Origin: Rhizomonospora bruguierae
GTDB lineage: Bacteria; Actinomycetota; Actinomycetes; Mycobacteriales; Micromonosporaceae
Length of the DNA stretch: 64,000 nt
Direction of reading: 5' to 3'
Assembly (NCBI RefSeq): GCF_018397995.1
Contig: NZ_BBQH01000010.1
Coordinates: 1-64,000 of the forward strand
Position 1 is the first letter of the stretch. Every line of letters begins with the position of its first letter. Positions 61,289 through 64,000 of this stretch are shown one piece after another. The notes beneath the pieces were generated by a model. It searched no databases and was not told the origin of the DNA. It was given only the letters and a program-made list of their open reading frames with translations. Made by a program: the position numbers and the translations under genes.

Positions 61289-62253
61289 CGGGCTCCTCCC
61301 AGGAACGCGGCGGCCGCCGCGGCCGCCATCGCCAGCGCCGCCAGCCCCGCCTTGCGCCACATGTCCGGCAGGTCGCGAGTGGTCACCACCGGGTCCGGTG
61401 GCAGGCCGTACACCTCGGGCTCGTCCAGCAGCAGGAAGAACGCCCCGTCGCCGCCGACGCCGTCGTCCGGGTCGTGGCCGTACAGTCGGGCCTCCGGCAC
61501 ACCGTTGGCGTTCAGCGTCTCGACCCGGCGCGCGGCCGCCGCGCGCAGGTCGTCCAGCGGACCGTACTGGATGGACTGGGTGGGGCACGCCTGCGCGCAG
61601 GCGGGCATCAGGCCGTCCGAGATGCGGTCGTAGCACAGCGTGCACTTCCACGCCCGCCCGTCGCCGGCGCGCTGGTCGATCACCCCGTACGGGCACGCGG
61701 GGATGCAGTACCCGCAGCCGTTGCAGATGTCCTCCTGGACCACGACCGTGCCGAACTCGGTGCGGAACAGCGCCCCGGTCGGGCACACGTCCAGGCAGGC
61801 GGCGTGGGTGCAGTGCTTGCAGACGTCCGAGGACATCAGCCACCGGAAGTCGGTCCGCTCGCGGACCGGGCCGTCGCCACCGGCACCGTTCCCGCCATCA
61901 CTCCCGGCCCGACCGGGCAAGTCGAACGCGGGCATGCCGAGGAACCGCGGCTCCCGCTCGCCCGCGCCCATCGGCGAGACCCGCGGCTCGGCCGGTCGGG
62001 CCGGCAGCGGCTGCTCGACGAACGCGACGTGCCGCCAGGTGTTCGCGCTCAGGCTGCCGGTGTTGTCGTACGACAGGCCGAGCAGGTTCAGGCCGTCCTC
62101 GGGGACGAGGTTCCACTCCTTGCAGGCCACCTCGCACGCCTTGCAGCCGATGCAGACGCTGGTGTCGGTGAAGAACCCCATCCGCGGCGGCGGGTCGGCG
62201 TACCCGGCGTCCGGTGCCGGGTCCAGCGGCCCGAAGAGGCTGTTACCGCTCAC
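61285..62253 (-). CDS. fdhB: Formate dehydrogenase iron-sulfur subunit (FdhB/FdnH-like)
   Basis: A 322-residue electron-transfer subunit. Four ferredoxin-type cysteine clusters are visible: CIGCKACEVACKEW, CKHCTHAACLDVCPTGAL, CNGCGYCIPACPYGVI, and CTLCYDR with CAQACPTQSI. A Gly/Asp-rich insertion lies at ~110-135. The C-terminal hydrophobic helix (LAALAMAAAAAAAFLGG) would anchor it to the membrane beside NrfD. GTG start overlaps the FdhA stop (GTGA). Confidence 0.94.
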   Translation of the reverse strand: MSGNSLFGPLDPAPDAGYADPPPRMGFFTDTSVCIGCKACEVACKEWNLVPEDGLNLLGLSYDNTGSLSANTWRHVAFVEQPLPARPAEPRVSPMGAGEREPRFLGMPAFDLPGRAGSDGGNGAGGDGPVRERTDFRWLMSSDVCKHCTHAACLDVCPTGALFRTEFGTVVVQEDICNGCGYCIPACPYGVIDQRAGDGRAWKCTLCYDRISDGLMPACAQACPTQSIQYGPLDDLRAAAARRVETLNANGVPEARLYGHDPDDGVGGDGAFFLLLDEPEVYGLPPDPVVTTRDLPDMWRKAGLAALAMAAAAAAAFLGGAR

Positions 62254-64000
62254 GCTCCGGCTTCCTCCCCTTCCCGCCCTTGGTTCGACCGCGGGGCCGG
62301 CTCCGCCGGCAGCCCCGCCCGCTTCCGGTACTCTGCCACGTACGCGAGCGACGCCCGCCCGGCCGGCCGCCGCCCGGCCCGGATGTCGCAGGTGCCGACC
62401 TTGCTCTCCTGGATCAGCACGTTCGGGTCCAGGGTCACGCCGAACAGGTCGTTCGCCGAGTCACCGGTGGTCAGGCCGGTGGTGCCCCAGTGGTAGGGCA
62501 GCCAGATCTGGTGGACCGTGCGCCCCTCGACGCGCAGCGGGGCGAGCCGGTCGGTGACCAGCACCCGCCCCTCCACCACCGCGCGGGCGGTGACCACGTG
62601 TGCCCACCCGAGGTGGGTGAGCCCGCGCTCCCGGGCCAGCTCCGGGGACACCTCGATGAACATCTCCGGCTGGAGTTCGGACAGGTACGCCAGGGTGCGG
62701 CTCATCCCACCCGCCGTATGGTGCTCGGTGAGCCGGCTGGTGGTGAACACGAACGGGAACACCGACGTGTCCGGGTCCGGTGGGCTCGGGTTCAGCGGGT
62801 TGTCCGGCCGGTCGTAGATGTTGCGGGTCGGGTTGTCCTGCTGGCCGTAGAGCGGGTTGCGCACGATCGACTCGGCCGGCTCGTAGTGCGTCGGCAGGGG
62901 GCCGTCGATCAGTCCGTCGGGCGCGTACAGCCAGCCCTTCCCGTCGCCCTGCATGATGAACGCGTCGTCGCCGGCCAGCCCCTCCGGGCCGCTGGTGCCC
63001 GGCACGGGCCGGTAGGCCGGGTCCTTGTTCTTCTCGAAGTCGGGCACGTCGTGGCCGGTCCACTCGGCCCGCTCCGGGTCCCACCAGACGTACGCCTTGC
63101 GCTCGCTCCACGGCCGGCCCCGCGGGTCGGCGGAGGCGCGGTTGTAGAGGATCCGCCGGTTCATCGGCCACGCCCAGCCCCACTCGGGCGCGACCCAGCT
63201 CTGTTCGTCACCGGGTCGGCGCCGGTTGGCCTGGTTGACCCCGTCGGCGTAGACGCCCGAGTAGATCCAGCAGCCGCCCACGGTGGAGCCGTCCGCCCGC
63301 AGCTCGGTGAATCCGGACAGCGGGCGCCCGGTTTCCACCTCGTAGCCGTTGATCTCCCGCAGCACCGCCTCGGCGCTCGGCTCGTCCAGCTCCCCGTGGG
63401 TGGGGTACTCCCAGGCCAGGTCCAGCACCGCACGGTCCCGCGGCAGCGTCGACGACGCCAGGCGCTGCTTGATCCGCTTGCCCAGGTGGTAGAAGAACCA
63501 CAGGTCCGACCGGCACTCGCCCGGCGGGTCCACCGCCTTCTCCCGCCACTGGAGCAGCCGCTGGGTCTGGGTGAACGTGCCCTCCTTCTCCACGTGCGAG
63601 GCGGCCGGCAGGAAGAACACCTCGGTGCGGCACCGCTCCGGCGCGATCTCGCCGGTGGCCACCTCCGGGCCGTCCTTCCAGAACGTCGCGCTCTCGATCA
63701 TGTAGAGGTCGCGGACCACCAGCCAGTCCAGGTTGGCCATGCCCAGGCGCTGGGCCCGGCCGTGCGCCGAGCCGACGGCCGGGTTCTGGCCGACCAGGAA
63801 GTACCCCTTCACCTTCCCGTCGATCATGTTGAAGACCTGCTGGTACGTGCCGTGGTCGCCGGTCAGCCGGGGCATGTACCCGTAGCCGAAGTCGTTCTCG
63901 GCGGTGGCCCGGTCGCCCCAGTACGCCTTGAGCAGGCTCACCGCGAACGCCTCGGCGTTGCCCCAGAAGCCCTTCTGCCCCGGGTTGCGGATCGCGTCGA
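62250..64000 (-). CDS. fdhA: Formate dehydrogenase major (molybdopterin) subunit, 5' end beyond the window
   Basis: The C-terminal ~583 residues of a formate dehydrogenase-O/N-type catalytic subunit. GFWGNAEAFAVSLLKAYWGDRATAENDFGYGYMPR, GQNPAVGSAHGRAQRLGMANLDWLVVRDL, EVFFLPAASHVEKEGTFTQTQRLLQWREKAVDPPG and the MGD-binding end HIGW-like TGDSANDLFGVTLDPNVLIQESKVGTCDI are present. Sec, the Fe-S cluster and the signal peptide would lie in the missing N-terminal part. The adjacent sel genes and tRNA-Sec make a selenoenzyme likely (inference). It would oxidise formate outside or inside the membrane and pass electrons through FdhB and NrfD. Confidence 0.93.
   Translation of the reverse strand, partial: DAIRNPGQKGFWGNAEAFAVSLLKAYWGDRATAENDFGYGYMPRLTGDHGTYQQVFNMIDGKVKGYFLVGQNPAVGSAHGRAQRLGMANLDWLVVRDLYMIESATFWKDGPEVATGEIAPERCRTEVFFLPAASHVEKEGTFTQTQRLLQWREKAVDPPGECRSDLWFFYHLGKRIKQRLASSTLPRDRAVLDLAWEYPTHGELDEPSAEAVLREINGYEVETGRPLSGFTELRADGSTVGGCWIYSGVYADGVNQANRRRPGDEQSWVAPEWGWAWPMNRRILYNRASADPRGRPWSERKAYVWWDPERAEWTGHDVPDFEKNKDPAYRPVPGTSGPEGLAGDDAFIMQGDGKGWLYAPDGLIDGPLPTHYEPAESIVRNPLYGQQDNPTRNIYDRPDNPLNPSPPDPDTSVFPFVFTTSRLTEHHTAGGMSRTLAYLSELQPEMFIEVSPELARERGLTHLGWAHVVTARAVVEGRVLVTDRLAPLRVEGRTVHQIWLPYHWGTTGLTTGDSANDLFGVTLDPNVLIQESKVGTCDIRAGRRPAGRASLAYVAEYRKRAGLPAEPAPRSNQGREGEEAGA

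Overview
The window is about 73% GC, densely coded, with GTG and TTG starts and many 1-4 nt stop/start overlaps, as in a high-GC actinomycete. A nine-gene block at 10.9-17.0 kb follows the gene order of Mycobacterium tuberculosis Rv1822-Rv1830 (pgsA2, DUF881, small basic protein, DUF881, gcvH, garA, MerR, bifunctional nuclease, MerR). Overall content fits Micromonosporaceae best; that placement is inference. I see no insertion sequence, integrase, CRISPR array or rRNA.

Layout. (1) 0-9 kb: an accessory cluster that looks like metallophore biosynthesis and uptake. A leftward operon encodes an FecE-type ATPase, two paralogous SAM methyltransferases, a DegT aminotransferase, a sarcosine-oxidase-like flavoenzyme and a truncated metal-type binding lipoprotein. 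Beside it are three more methyltransferases. Two 19-bp Fur-family-like palindromes sit on the two promoters I can see. (2) 9-17 kb: a lipoprotein, a SanA-like membrane protein and the conserved Rv1822-1830 block. (3) 17-25.7 kb: tex, pirin, an ABC-F ATPase, a zinc alcohol dehydrogenase, an ankyrin protein and an ABC exporter; two of these genes look leaderless. (4) 25.7-33.6 kb: a seven-gene leftward catabolic operon (creatinase-like M24 hydrolase, E1 alpha and E1 beta of a 2-oxoacid dehydrogenase, amidohydrolase, bicupin, degenerate SDR, 3-hydroxyisobutyrate-dehydrogenase-like enzyme) divergent from an XRE-cupin regulator, with a promoter and candidate operator between them. (5) 33.6-42 kb: a CNNM/CBS protein, a methyltransferase, a sigma factor fused to a STAS domain, and a stress operon (three-BON protein, two tandem 27-codon ORFs, GSP17M-like protein), then a PucR-type regulator. 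(6) 42-53.7 kb: two large LuxR-type regulators around a DsbA / peroxiredoxin / GrpE / DnaK group; a glycosyltransferase; an aldo-keto reductase behind a textbook MerR-type promoter; an orphan PemK-like protein; a phosphotransferase remnant. (7) 53.7-64 kb: a C1 and selenium island with fchA, folD, a hemerythrin-like gene, selB, selA, tRNA-Sec (UCA), selD, and the NrfD, Fe-S and molybdopterin subunits of a formate dehydrogenase running off the right edge.

How the parts fit. The selenium genes supply the machinery to decode UGA in formate dehydrogenase. Its Sec codon would lie beyond the right edge, so its selenoprotein status is inferred. FchA and FolD overlap by ATGA. FolD has Ile where the cyclohydrolase lysine normally is, so the two probably split the cyclohydrolase and dehydrogenase steps. 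The strongest candidates for something new are the Fur-box-controlled methyltransferase-rich metallophore cluster, the tandem micro-ORFs in the stress operon, and the XRE-cupin-controlled catabolic operon.
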